A stretch of 64,000 nt of DNA from assembly GCF_026151205.1 (NCBI RefSeq), contig NC_087081.1:7931246-7995245 (forward strand), given 5' to 3'. Below, in pieces: positions 1 through 13,700 of this stretch (position 1 is its first letter; each line of letters opens with the position of its first letter). Position numbers and translations under genes: made by a program. The notes beneath the pieces are model-generated. The model saw nothing but the letters and a program-made list of their open reading frames with translations. It had not been told where the DNA came from and made no database searches. This DNA comes from Bolinopsis microptera. Its lineage: Eukaryota; Ctenophora; Tentaculata; Lobata; Bolinopsidae.

Positions 1-1569
1 CATCCTGACATGTCGTAATACGAATGAACAAAATAGCCTGGGGTCCTCAGGTAAGAATTTCGCTACTTTTATACCGCTTATATTTATAAAGTTATAAATA
101 AACCGGCGTCACTAGCTATTAAAATTTCTATACATGGATTGCTGAGTTACCTGGGGACCTCATGTCAGGCTATCATGTTCGGCGCGCGGAATGACAGGCT
201 GAGCGCCGCGCGGCCCAGTAAATTGTTGAGTTAGAGTAACTCTGCAGTATCGAATGTCATCCCCTCGTCTGCATCGTGGATAATGTAAAATAATGTTATT
301 ATCGACTTGCATATACATATTACATATTACATTGACGGATGTTACTCGTCTAAATTTCTTCATTCTTCGAATTAGTAGCAGGCGCCGCTTTCTTAATTCT
401 AGAATTCAAATACCAGAGGGGCCATCTACTTAGGTCTAGGACGTCCGCCAAAATTTTCAAAACCACCCCCTCCCCCGGCTCGACGTTCGGATTTCCAGCT
501 CGCTACTTTTAAATTTAAGAATACAAATGAAACCAACTCAAATTCATTGTTATAATTTATTTTAACGGGTGATACTCGTAAAATATCTGTTCCATATATT
601 CGACGAGTCCAACTCGGCGCGCGTCCTGGTAGGTTGTAAACCTACAAGTACAAAATTTATTCAAAGAGTTGAAATAGAATTCATAGAGTTGAAATAAATG
701 GGACTTTTTCGTTAATTCTGCCAAAATTTCCGGACGTCCGGATTTTGAGTAACCATGGCCATTTCAGTAATCAATTTAGTAACCATTTCATTTAGTAACC
801 ACTGTAGACAATTACACTCTAAAATCTGTAGGAAAAATTAGGTAATGGAGGTCATAACAAATGAATGTCAATGAACAATTTGCATAGTTGTGTTACACTG
901 CGATACATAACAAACTTTTAATCAATTCAAATATGGTAAGCATCTCAATCTAGTCAGACATAAGTAAACTATACTATCAATTAAAATTGGTTAAGTGCAT
1001 CGTCATGCGGTATTAGCAGCTTATTTGAAATGGAACAGCGGAAAAAATTAGCTATACGGAAGTCAAATATCATTCTAATAAAATACTACAATAAATAGTT
1101 AATAGTAATACCCAAATTTAAATTAAGAACAAAATTATACGTCCGTCATCGCATACACAGAAAATTGCAGAACACAACGAATTAGAAATAATTATGCCAA
1201 GCCCATATTTGGTCAAATTCAGGCTCAATTATGCCTAATCATCTTAAGATGTCCAAAACCATGCTTTGGGTGCTATATTTGTAGCTACTAGTCTCTTGAA
1301 CATATAAAGAAAGTTTTATATTAAAAAACAAGACCATATTTGGGCATACGCACCAATTTGATAGATTTCAGCCCACAAATTAGTAAATTATCAATATTTT
1401 TGGATGAGACAAACTTTTTAAGGAAGGTTACTACACATTCTCTATTAATAACAGCTCTAGAATATCTTTTAAACATTGGATTCTTTGGTAAAAATTGCCA
1501 AAAAAGAACAAATGAACCATTGTCAAACTAATTATCTGCAGTTCGGGAAAATGTTGAAAACTTTTGCGG
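1..1569. other. AT-rich non-coding DNA, no gene recognised
   Basis: I see no exon with a recognisable protein family on either strand. It lies downstream of the minus-strand amino-acid transporter and may include its 3' flank. A short GC-rich block near 175-235 weakly resembles, in inverse orientation, 22.88-22.92 kb. Confidence 0.5.
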
Positions 1570-1723
1570 AACGTGACAGTGTGATGACGTCACGTGGCAG
1601 TGTGATGACATCACGTGGCAGTGTGATGAAATCACGTGGCAGTGTGATGACGTCACGTGGCAGTGTGATGACGTCACGTGACAGTGTGATGACGTCACGT
1701 GACAGTGTGATGACGTCACGTGC
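1570..1723. repeat. 21-bp minisatellite abutting the transporter stop codon
   Basis: About seven copies of a 21-bp unit of the form GTGACAGTGTGATGACGTCAC. Each unit carries an E-box-type palindrome CACGTG and a CRE-type palindrome TGACGTCA. The array starts immediately beyond the TAG stop (1724-1726) of the minus-strand transporter, so it lies in its 3' UTR or flank. The open frames across it on both strands are by-products of the repeat. Confidence 0.9.
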
Positions 1724-4700
1724 CTAAAATCCTTGCGTGCTTGAAGGGTCTTCAACAACTATTTCTCCAGCAAACATACGCTGTAACGCGTCTAGCGTGC
1801 AGACGATACCCCTGCAGTAAGTGTGATAAATCAAATAACTGGGTAATCAAATATTAAATTGCTTTGTTAATTGTGTCACTCACTTCAACGTGAGTTAAAT
1901 AGTGTTAATTCCGTGATCAATATGTGGGATCAGGAAAAAATTCTGGCGGTATAATATTTTTCATACTTTCATACTGATAAAATATACTTTTGCTCACCCT
2001 ATAATTCCGATAGTTAATATTATAATATCCCAAATCTTTTCTTTTTGAGTTAGGGACCTGTTAAAAGAATTAATTAATTATTAATAACTAATTAATTTGT
2101 CAATATTCTTCAGTTTGTACATATGTTTTAAAATAAGGTTCAGTTGACCAGTGCTTTATAATTATTTATAACATATAATTAATTATAAAGCACTGGTAAA
2201 CTGAACCTTATTTTAAGATACAATAATATTATGTTTCGTTTTTCGCTCTCTTGAGCGAATCACAATTGATTACTATAAAACTAATACATTTTTTCTTAAA
2301 TAACAAATAACAGCTCACTCTAATAACTAATGACTTACTCTTTGAATATCTTGAGGTGGAAGAGAGCAGGAAGTATGAAACCCAGTAGGGTACAGCAAGT
2401 AGCACCCACAAACGCCATCAGTATGGAGAAGTTGGGGACTATCGCTATTACCACGTAGGTAGTCAGTACCAGGGAGACTCTCATCATGTTCTGAAAAAGT
2501 AGGTAGTCAGTACTAGGGCGACTCTCATCATGTTCTGAAAAAGTAGGTAGTCAGTACTAGGGAGACTCTCATCATGTTCTGAAAAAGTAGGTAGTCAGTA
2601 CTAGGGAGACTCTCATCATGTTCTGAAAAAGTAGGTAGTCAGTACTAGGGAGACTCTCATCATGTTCTGAAAAAGTAGGTAGTCAGTACTAGGGAGACTC
2701 TCATCATGTTCTGAAAAAGTAGGTAGTCAGTACTAGGGAGACTCTCATCATGTTCTGAAAAAGTAGGTAGTCAGTACTAGGGAGACTCTCATCATGTTCT
2801 GAAAAAGTAGGTAGTCAGTACTAGGGAGAGTCTCATCATGTTCTGAAAAAGTAGGTAGTCAGTACTAGGGAGACTCTCATCATGTTCTGAAAAAGTAGGT
2901 AGTCAGTACTAGGGAGACTCTCATCATGTTCTGAAAAAGTAGGTAGTCAGTACTAGGGAGACTCTCATCATGTTCTGAAAAAGTAAGTAGTCAGTACTAG
3001 GGAGACTCTCATCATGTTCTGAAAAAGTAGGTAGTCAGTACTAGGGAGACTCTCATCATGTTCTGAAAAAGTAGGTAGTCAGTACTAGGGAGACTCTCAT
3101 CATGTTCTGAAAAAGTAGGTAGTCAGTACTAGGGAGACTCTCATCATGTTCTGAAAAAGTAGGTAGTCAGTACTAGGGAGACTCTCATCATGTTCTGAAA
3201 AAGTAGGTAGTCAGTACTAGGGAGACTCTCATCATGTTCTGAAAAAGTAGGTAGTCAGTACTAGGGAGACTCTCATCATGTTCTGAAAAAGTAGGTAGTC
3301 AGTACTAGGGAGACTCTCATCATGTTCTGAAAAAGTAGGTAGTCAGTACTAGGGAGACTCTCATCATGTTCTGAAAAAGTAGGTAGTCAGTACTAGGGAG
3401 ACTCTCATCATGTTCTGAAAAAGTAGGTTGTCAGTACTAGGGAGACTCTCATCATGTTCTGAAAAAGTAGGTAGTCAGTACTAGGGAGACTCTCATCATG
3501 TTCTGAAAAAGTAGGTAGTCAGTACTAGGGAGACTCTCATCATGTTCTGAAAAAGTAGGTAGTCAGTACTAGGGAGACTCTCGTCATATTCTGAAAAAGT
3601 AGGTAGTCAGTACTAGGGAGACTCTCATCATGTTCTGAAAAAGTAGGTAGTCAGTACTAGGGAGACTCTCATCATACATACATGTTACATGGCGAGATCT
3701 CCATCCAAAAGGATTAGTCTGCGTCATCTGCGTCATTACTTTGTATTATACAACTTCGGCGGGTAATATTTCTCCATCCTTTTCGATCTGCAGCCAATCT
3801 TCTCATACAATCAATCGTGAGTCCATTACGATCCAATCTCTGCTCAGCATCTTCAATAAATACATCATTTAAGCTCTTCCTAGGCCTGCCTCTTGATCGT
3901 TTCCCATGTTTGGGTTTCCATTCAAGTAGATAGTTAGGTAACCGATCTTCAGGCATTCTACTGACATGTCCAAACCAACGTAGCCGTTTTGTTGCTATTA
4001 TGTCAGTAAGAGCAGTTATTGAAGCCCTTCTTAAAACATCTTCATTTCTTACTCGATGGAACCACCTCACTCTCAGGATTCTGCGTAAGCAGTACTGATG
4101 GAAAGACTCTAATCTTCTTGTCTGCACTTGAGTCGTGTTCCATATCTCACTTCCATCATGTTCTGAAAAAGTAGGTAGTCAGTACTAGGGAGACTGTCAT
4201 CATATTCTGAAAAAGTAGGTAGTCAGTACTAGGGAGAGTCTCATCATGTTCTGAAAAAGTAGGTAGTCAGTACTAGGGAGACTCTCATCATGTTCTGAAA
4301 AAGTAGGTAGTCAGTACTAGGGAGACTCTCATCATGTTCTGAAAAAGTAGGTAGTCAGTACTAGGGAGACTCTCATCATGTTCTGAAAAAGTAGGTAGTC
4401 AGTACTAGGGAGACTCTCATCATGTTCTGAAAAAGTAGGTAGTCAGCACTAGGGAGACTCTCATCATGTTCTGAAAAAGTAGGTAGTCAGTACTAGGGAG
4501 ACTCTCATCATGTTCTGAAAAAGTAGGTAGTCAGTACTAGGGAGACTCTCATCATGTTCTGAAAAAGTAGGTAGTCAGTACTAGGGAGACTCTCATCATG
4601 TTCTGAAAAAGTAGGTAGTCAGTACTAGGGAGACTCTCATCATGTTCTGAAAAAGTAGGTAGTCAGTACTAGGGAGACTCTCGTCATATTCTGAAAAAGT

Positions 4701-7700
4701 AGGTAGTCAGTACTAGGGAGACTCTCATCATGTTCTGAAAAAGTAGGTAGTCAGTACTAGGGAGACTCTCATCATGTTCTGAAAAAGTAGGTAGTCAGTA
4801 CTAGGGAGACTGTCATCATATTCTGAAAAAGTAGGTAGTCAGTACTAGGGAGAGTCTCATCATGTTCTGAAAAAGTAGGTAGTCAGTACTAGGGAGACTC
4901 TCATCATGTTCTGAAAAAGTAGGTAGTCAGTACTAGGGAGACTCTCATCATGTTCTGAAAAAGTAGGTAGTCAGTACTAGGGAGACTCTCATCATGTTCT
5001 GAAAAAGTAGGTAGTCAGTACTAGGGAGACTCTCATCATGTTCTGAAAAAGTAGGTAGTCAGTACTAGGGAGACTCTCATCATGTTCTGAAAAAGTAGGT
5101 AGTCAGTACTAGGGAGAGTCTCATCATGTTCTGAAAAAGTAGGTAGTCAGCACTAGGGAGACTCTCATCATGTTCTGAAAAAGTAGGTAGTCAGTACTAG
5201 GGATACTCTCATCATGTTCTGAAAAAGTAGGTAGTCAGTACTAGGGAGACTCTCATCATGTTCTGAAAAAGTAGGTAGTCAGTACTAGGGAGACTCTCAT
5301 CATGTTCTGAAAAAGTAGGTAGTCAGCACTAGGGAGACTCTCATCATGTTCTGAAAAAGTAGGTAGTCAGTACTAGGGAGAGTCTCATCATGTTCTGAAA
5401 AAGTAGGTAGTCAGTACTAGGGAGACTCTCATCATGTTCTGAAAAAGTAGGTAGTCAGTACTAGGGAGACTCTCATCATGTTCTGAAAAAGTAGGTAGTC
5501 AGTACTAGGGAGAGTCTCATCATGTTCTGAAAAAGTAGGTAGTCAGTACTAGGGAGACTCTCATCATGTTCTGAAAAAGTAGGTAGTCAGTACTAGGGAG
5601 ACTCTCATCATGTTCTGAAAAATTAGGTAGTCAGTACTAGGGAGAGTCTCATCATGTTCTGAAAAAGTAGGTAGTCAGTACTAGGGAGACTCTCATCATG
5701 TTCTGAAAAAGTAGGTAGTCAGTACTAGGGAGACTCTCATCATATTCTGAAAAAGTAGGTAGTCAGTACTAGGGATACTCTCATCATGTTCTGAAAAAGT
5801 AGGTAGTCAGTACTAGGGAGACTCTCATCATATTCTGAAAAAGTAGGTAGTCAGTACTAGGGATACTCTCATCATGTTCTGAAAAAGTAGGTAGTCAGTA
5901 CTAGGGACACTCTCATCATATTCTGAAAAAGTAGGTAGTCAGTACTAGGGACACTCTCATCATATTCTGAAAAAGTAGGTAGTCAGTACTAGGGAGACTC
6001 TCATCATGTTCTGAAAAAGTAGGTAGTCAGTACTAGGGACACTCTCATCATATTCTGAAAAAGTAGGTAGTCAGTACTAGGGACACTCTCATCATATTCT
6101 GAAAAAGTAGGTAGTACGTACTAGGGAGACTCTCATCATGTTCTGAAAAAGTAGGTAGTCAGTACTAGGGATACTCTCATCATGTTCTGAAAAAGTAGGT
6201 AATCAGTACTAGGGAGACTCTCATCATGTTCTGAAAAAGTAGGTAGTCAGTACTAGGGAGACTCTCATCATGTTCTGAAAAAGTAGGTAGTCAGCACTAG
6301 GGAGAGTCTCATCATGTTCTGAAAAAGTAGGTAGTCAGTACTAGGGAGACTGTCATCATATTCTGAAAAAGTAGGTAATCAGTACTAGGGAGACTCTCAT
6401 CATGTTCTGAAAAAGTAGGTAGTCAGTACTAGGGAGACTCTCATCATGTTCTGAAAAAGTAGGTAGTCAGTACTAGGGATACTCTCATCATGTTCTGAAA
6501 AAGTAGGTAATCAGTACTAGTGAGACTCTCATCATATTCTGAAAAAAGTAGGTAGTCAGTACTAGGGAGACTCTCATCATGTTCTGAAAAAGTAGATAGT
6601 CAGCACTAGGGACACTCTCATCATATTCTGAAAAAGTAGGTAGTCAGTACTAGGGAGACTCTCATCATGTTCTGAAAAAGTAGGTAGTCAGTACTAGGGA
6701 TACTCTCATCATATTCTGAAAAAGTAGGTAGTCAGTACTAGGGAGACTCTCATCATGTTCTGAAAAAGTAGGTAGTCAGTACTAGGGAGACTCTCATCAT
6801 GTTCTGAAAAAGTAGGTAGTCAGTACTAGGGAGACTCTCATCATGTTCTGAAAAAGTAGGTAGTCAGTACTAGGGAGACTCTCATCATGTTCTGCAAAAG
6901 TAGGTAGTCAGTACTAGGGAGACTCTCATCATGTTCTGAAAAAGTAGGTAGTCAGTACTAGGGAGACTCTCATCATGTTCTGAAAAAGTAGGTAGTCAGT
7001 ACTAGGGAGACTCTCATCATGTTCTGAAAAAGTAGGTAGTCAGTACTAAGGAGACTCTCATCATGTTCTGAAAAAGTAGGTAGTCAGTACTAGGGAGACT
7101 CTCATCATGTTCTGAAAAAGTAGGTAGTCAGTACTAGGGAGACTCTCATCATGTTCTGAAAAAGTAGGTAGTCAGTACTAGGGAGACTCTCATCATGTTC
7201 TGAAAAAGTAGGTAGTCAGTACTAAGGAGACTCTCATCATGTTCTGAAAAAGTAGGTAGTCAGTACTAGGGAGACTCTCATCATGTTCTGAAAAAGTAGG
7301 TAGTCAGTACTAGGGAGACTCTCATCATGTTCTGAAAAAGTAGGTAGTCAGTACTAGGGAGAGTCTCATCATGTTCTGAAAAAGTAGGTAGTCAGTACTA
7401 GGGAGACTCTCATCATGTTCTGAAAAAGTAGGTAATCAGTACTAGGGAGACTCTCATCATGTTCTGAAAAAGTAGGTAGTCAGTACTAGGGAGACTCTCA
7501 TCATGTTCTGAAAAAGTAGGTAGTCAGTACTAGGGAGACTCTCATCATGTTCTGAAAAAGTAGGTAGTCAGTACTAGGGAGACTCTCATCATGTTCTGAA
7601 AAAGTAGGTAGTCAGTACTAGGGAGACTCTCATCATGTTCTGAAAAAGTAGGTAGTCAGTACTAGGGAGACTCTCATCATGTTCTGAAAAAGTAGGTAGT

Positions 7701-10700
7701 CAGTACTAGGGAGACTCTCATCATGTTCTGAAAAAGTAGGTAGTCAGTACTAGGGAGACTCTCATCATGTTCTGAAAAAGTAGGTAGTCAGTACTAGGGA
7801 TACTCTCATCATGTTCTGAAAAAGTAGGTAGTCAGTACTAGGGACACTCTCATCATATTCTGAAAAAGTAGGTAGTCAGCACTAGGGAGACTCTCATCAT
7901 GTTCTGAAAAAGTAGGTAGTCAGTACTAGGGAGACTCTCATCATGTTCTGAAAAAGTAGGTAGTCAGTACTAGGGAGACTCTCATCATGTTCTGAAAAAG
8001 TAGGTAGTCAGTACTAGGGAGACTCTCATCATGTTATGAAAAATTAGGTAGTCAGTACTAGGGAGACTCTCATCATGTTCTGAAAAAGTAGGTAGTCAGT
8101 ACTAGGGAGACTCTCATCATGTTCTGAAAAAGTAGGTAGTCAGTACTAGGGAGAGTCTCATCATATTCTGAAAAAGTTCAAATAAAGTTAAAATGAGTTG
8201 ATTTTCTGCTTAATGAGAATTGATTAGATTTGTGTTTATTACCTAGACTTAGCAGTAAAGAAATTGTTTTTAATCTGTATATTTCGTGCTATGATTAATT
8301 AATATCGGACATAATAAATAACAATAACGACTGTCACGTGACGTCATCACACAGTGCATTGTAACTAGATCATTACTTTAGTGTAAAAAACTTACAGATT
8401 TGTGGAGATTGTCAGTGCTTCTAAACTTTTTATCTAACAGTTTTACCACTGGAAACATCATTACTGAAAAAGAGGTTTTACTTACTTATCATGATTCATA
8501 TTACATTGAATTATAATGCATACATCGTACTTTCAGTTTATTTTACCGTAGCGATTTCAAAACATTTTACCGTACATTATTTTCCTGTACTCAATTAGAG
8601 TTTTATACAGAAACGAATAAATTTTTAGTTTTATAGTGCTTCAAAAGGTGGTACCAAAAATAACATATTATATCACATCATATTATATAAATTTATTCAA
8701 TAATTGTAATACTTGGATAAGTGAAGAAGAGACTGAAAGACAGACAAAGTCTGACAATATTAGGAACAATCCCATCAGGGAGATTAAGTGTGATAATCTG
8801 CATGGTAGTGTGACCAAAGGACATGTAACCGCAGACACCAAATGTTATGTACAGGATCACCAGCAGTGTTAGCCTGCAGAGGAATACAGTGTTATGTCAC
8901 GTGACAGTGTGGTTACGTCACGTGACAGTGTGGTTACGTCATGTGACAGTGTGGTTACATCATGTGACAGTGTGGTTACATCACGTGACAGTGTGGTTAC
9001 ATCACGTGACAGTGTGGTTACATCACGTGACAGTGTGATGACGTCACGTGACAGTGTGGTTACATCACGTGACAGTGTGATGACGTCACGTGACAGTGTG
9101 GTTACATCATGTGACAGTGTGGTTACATCACGTGACAGTGTGGTTACATCACGTGACAGTGTGGTTACATCACGTGACAGTGTGATGACGTCACGTGACA
9201 GTGCCATGTGAAAGTGCGATGACGTCATGTGACAGTCTGATTCAAGGTCATGTGACAGAGATTACCGCACCCTTTAGATAAAAACTCACTCTTTGCTATT
9301 ACTAATAGTTTGAGATACAGATTATAAGCATATTATAAAGTAATGTTACCATAGTAACAACACCTTACACCATGGTCATAAATAATTAAATAAAAACTCA
9401 CGCTTTAGCGAATATTTTTTTAAAGCTCTTCCGCAGGTTCTGAGCTACTGAAGTTTCTAAAGCTAAAATCATTCCTGCTCCTTCAAAACAGTACATGCTT
9501 ATACCCAGAAAGAAAGGTAGGTTTACTAGCGACTCTTCTCGTAGTCCTTTCCTGGGGTTTAACTTAGTTACAATTAATTAATTGTATAATTTGCTTAATT
9601 AAATTATTGGATGATAAGTTAATAGTATATTATTTTCGTAATCCTTTCCTGGGGTAAAGGGTTGTAAAGTTTAGCATAATATTATGCTAGCTAGCTAATA
9701 AGTTAAGTAGTTCATTTGTAAGGCAGGTTGTTTTAAACTGATAATAAGATGATCAGTTTAATACTATTAATAGATAATATTAATAACAATCTGTTATAAT
9801 TCTTATAAAAAACCGAAGTACTCACTCGATATTATCGAAATGTTCGAAGTCGAACCAAAAGACCACCACGTAAGCGAAGAGAGTAGCGAAGTCTGCCATC
9901 AAACTGAAAATTGCGAGACTTTTCAGAGTCCTTAACAAGTTTAACATAATCCAGCCAGGGAGCAGTAGCAATCTGAAATTATAACTTATTAGAAATAAGT
10001 TAAAATTTAGTTTTCTTCAACCTAAAATTTGAACTTATTAGAAATTAGGACTTATTTGTAATTACCTTACTCGGGAATATTATAGCGGGTTAATTTATGA
10101 CTGGGAAAATTAATAACCGGGAAAAATATGGCGGACTTTCCCAAAACCCGCCAAATTATCCCGGTCATGTATTTACCGGTGGCCGACCTTTCAAGTTTTT
10201 TTTCAGAGGTCAACAAATTTTCAACCGAAATTTCTGTTTTTGTTACTTGTTAAAGAAGTTATTTCAATTTACAGTTACTGATATTACTCAGAAATAGAAA
10301 AAAAGACACGTCTCTAGTATTTAAAGGAAAATAAATCTATAGCAATAATAAGTCAAATCTTCATTAAAGCGTATTCTCATTCTCATTATCGCTAATGTCC
10401 CCTCCATTATCATTATTGATATCCCCCTGCTGCTGACCGTCAAATTCGAAGTTGTATTGTTGTCTTAACAAGACTTTCATTTTGTCCGCTAATGGGGCTA
10501 CTGCTCTGAAGGTCAGCCGGAGCTTAATTTCCTGCCCACCGCTTGGTATTGGGAAACGTCTTGGCTTTGCATCTTCAACTGCTCCAGTAATCAATTCACC
10601 GTGGACCACGAAATAGTGGCACAGTTTACTCACTTCATGGGCAAGAAAAGTGAGAATCACGGTCCACCCTGAAATCTGATTTCTATAACCAAATTGTGAT

Positions 10701-13700
10701 TTTTATAACGAAATTATGGTAGCAACAGCCAATAAAGTTACAGCCCTCCATCCTCTGCTTCAAAAGTCTTCTCTAGCACATATGAGACTTCAGGTAAAAT
10801 ATGATGATCACCACCCCCTTGGAACCCCATAATCTGAGTCGGCGGGTTTTTTTATGACTGGTAAAATTTTTGACCGGGACAAATATGGCGGAATCTTCCA
10901 AAACCCACCACTTTATCCCGGTTATAATAATCCCGAGTAAGGTAGTTACAATTTAGCTTTATGTAATCCGAAATTAGAACTTATTAGAAATTAAGACAAG
11001 TTACAATTTAGTTTTCTACAATGTTAAATTAGAACTTAATAAATAAATAAATAAATTCTAACATTTATTGCACGCTTCGACAATAAAAATACCCAACAAA
11101 GATGTACATTTAAGTCATTCAAGCGAGACTTAGTGTTGAAATACCAAGATTATGGACTTTTTTAGTTTTTTAAACAGTTCAGATTTTATGAACAAATATT
11201 TGTATGAAGTTAACTTATTTAGTGTTTAGAAAAGTTTACAGTTCTGCCAGGCCAAAGGCTTTACTTTGGCCTTTTAAGCCAAGGCCTTACACAACTACCT
11301 TACTCGGGAATATTATGACTGGGATAAAGTGGTGGGTTTTGGAAAATTCCGCCATATTTTCCCCGGTCATTAATTTTCCAAGTCATAAATTAACCCGCTA
11401 TAAGATTCCCGAGTAAGGTAAACTTATAGTAATACATTTTGATGCTTGGTTGGTTTTGGAAATTCCGCCATATTTTTCCCGGTCATTAATTTTCCCAGTC
11501 ATAAATTAACCCGCTATAATATTCCCGAGTAAGGTACTGTAACTTTGCGCCTAAACAATTTTGAGACAAATTAAAAATCAGAATTTACACTACTAACAAT
11601 GTATCTAAAAACTTATCTAACACTTATTTTACTTCGGACATTCCAACAGCCAAATCGTTTTACAAGGTTAACCAGCCAATTACAGGAAGCCGAAGGATTC
11701 AATTATACATTAATTGGCCATTGACGGTATGGTAGTGTGTACCATACTTCCTTCACCCGAGACTTCACTGCAATGGGCAGCTCCTCATTTAACCCTCACA
11801 CCCGGTTTTTCGAGTATTTAGCTAATTGGACCGGCGGCATAGACCACTCGGAATCCTTAGCTGAGCGTCAACGACGCTCACCCCATGGCTGGTAGCTCAG
11901 CTGGGAATCGAACCTGTTACCTCGCAGGAAGATTTACCAACTGAGCCACCCAGCCAAAATGAATAGATAATACAACTTCATCAGCCTACAAATCGTATCA
12001 ACTCTAGATAAGAATATATAACAAAAGGTTCCTTGGTTTAGTACCTAAAGAAGTGCGCATAATAATATTTCCAGTTCAATCTTTCCGTTCAGACCCATTC
12101 TTGATATTTGGCAATATCAAGAACAATTTCACAAATTAAGGCGACTTAAAAACCCTTTGGTTTCCCTTGGAAACAAACACCAAAACCAAAATTAGCACCT
12201 CACGTGATGTCATCACACCATCACGTGATAGTGTGATGACGTCACGTGAAAGTTTTATGGCGTTACTTGGTAGTGCGACTTACATATCCTTTGGTCTCCC
12301 TGGAAACAAACACCACAACCAACATCAGCACACTCAACACGTGCAAATACCCCGCCACCCAGAAAGGGTGATTATTATACCCATACTGACACACAATAAT
12401 ACTAACAGCTGCTCCAAACTTGGAGCCCGTGATACAGGCTGACAGACCCAGTCCCCTGATGGCAGTAGGGAAGTACTCAGTAGCAACCAGATATGGGAGG
12501 AGGTCAGCTCCACACTTTAATATCCCCACAAACGTTATAATGCATTGGAAAGCCATCTTAGAAGTGGGCGTGGAACTGGGGCAGTTGTAAAAGTAGAAGT
12601 TGAAGGATATGAGCAGGAATGCGATTATATAGCCAGTCTCTTTCCGTCCTATCCATATAGCGGAGACAGCAGCCAGGATGGCTCCAACTGGGCTGATCAG
12701 CGTTGTCATGGCTTGGTGAAATAGTTTGTCGGAATCCACTATGCAGGGTTGCGTGGGTACTAAAAATCCATGGGGCCGGATACAGTATTCATCTTCTAAC
12801 AAGCTTGATTCATAGAAGGTATATCCGTAGTACAAAGCTTGAACGACAAACCCGTACGTAGCTAGAAGCATCATATCCGCTATTGGGAGGTTGTAACCGG
12901 ACAGCCTGCAAGCGCATCCAATTGAACCGTGAGGGTTATTGCCCGTATTTTCCTCGTCCTGGGTCATGGGCACCAAGTTGTAGTCCGGATTAGGTGAATC
13001 TCTCGTCCCTCTCCTCTCTGTCGTTCCCTCTCCAGTTATAGCCGGCTCTGGGGCTATTCCTGTGGAATCACTTTTACCGGCTTCTTTTTCCTCTTCTTCT
13101 TTTCCATCACCGCAACAGGAAACACAACAGGAAGAACAACATTTGCATTCGTTCAACGATTGTATTTGTTCCAGTGCCCTCCTTGCTTCCTTCTTCTTCC
13201 CCGCAGCGATGCTATATCGTGGGTTATCATCACTCAAACATAAGAACAACAGAGCAGGAACGTGAACCACATTAACAGCCAGGATGATAGCTCTCCACCC
13301 CATACTCTCATTCAGCAGCCAGGACATCAGCACCGCGAACGCTATCCCTGATGCTCTTACTGCTGCTCTAAGTGCCAGTACTGAAACCTTCCAGCGACTG
13401 GGGACCACTTCTACTAACAACGCTATAACTGGTGCCATACCTCCCCCTATGAAGAACCCTGTCGTCATCTGGAGGATAAGGTACATTGGGAATCCTGTGG
13501 AGAATCCTGTGAGTATCCCGGACACCAGCAATCCTGACACCATGGCCATTATCACTTTCCGTCTCCCATACTTGTCACTTAAAGGTGAACAGACAGTGGA
13601 ACCGCAGAATAGTCCTAAAACAACCCCGAACTCAATGAGGAACAGCTGATGTTGGTCCAGCTCCCAGTGGCACGTGACTATATTACTCACAACTGATTGT

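Noticed and set aside
175-235. GC-rich block similar to 22.88-22.92 kb in inverse orientation
   Set aside because: Similarity limited to about 35 bases; not enough to define a repeat.
2490-8713. Idea that one 44-bp satellite unit is used as an exon to restore frame between exons 7 and 9
   Set aside because: A genuine 68-bp exon (8463-8396) with MMFPVVKLLDKKF, correct phase and splice sites fills the gap.
8847-9228. Open frames of 63-119 codons in the 21-bp array
   Set aside because: Open on both strands because of the repeat period; no start context, no family.
11886-11957. tRNA gene
   Set aside because: Poor acceptor stem and followed by the SINE body shared with 48 kb; a SINE head.
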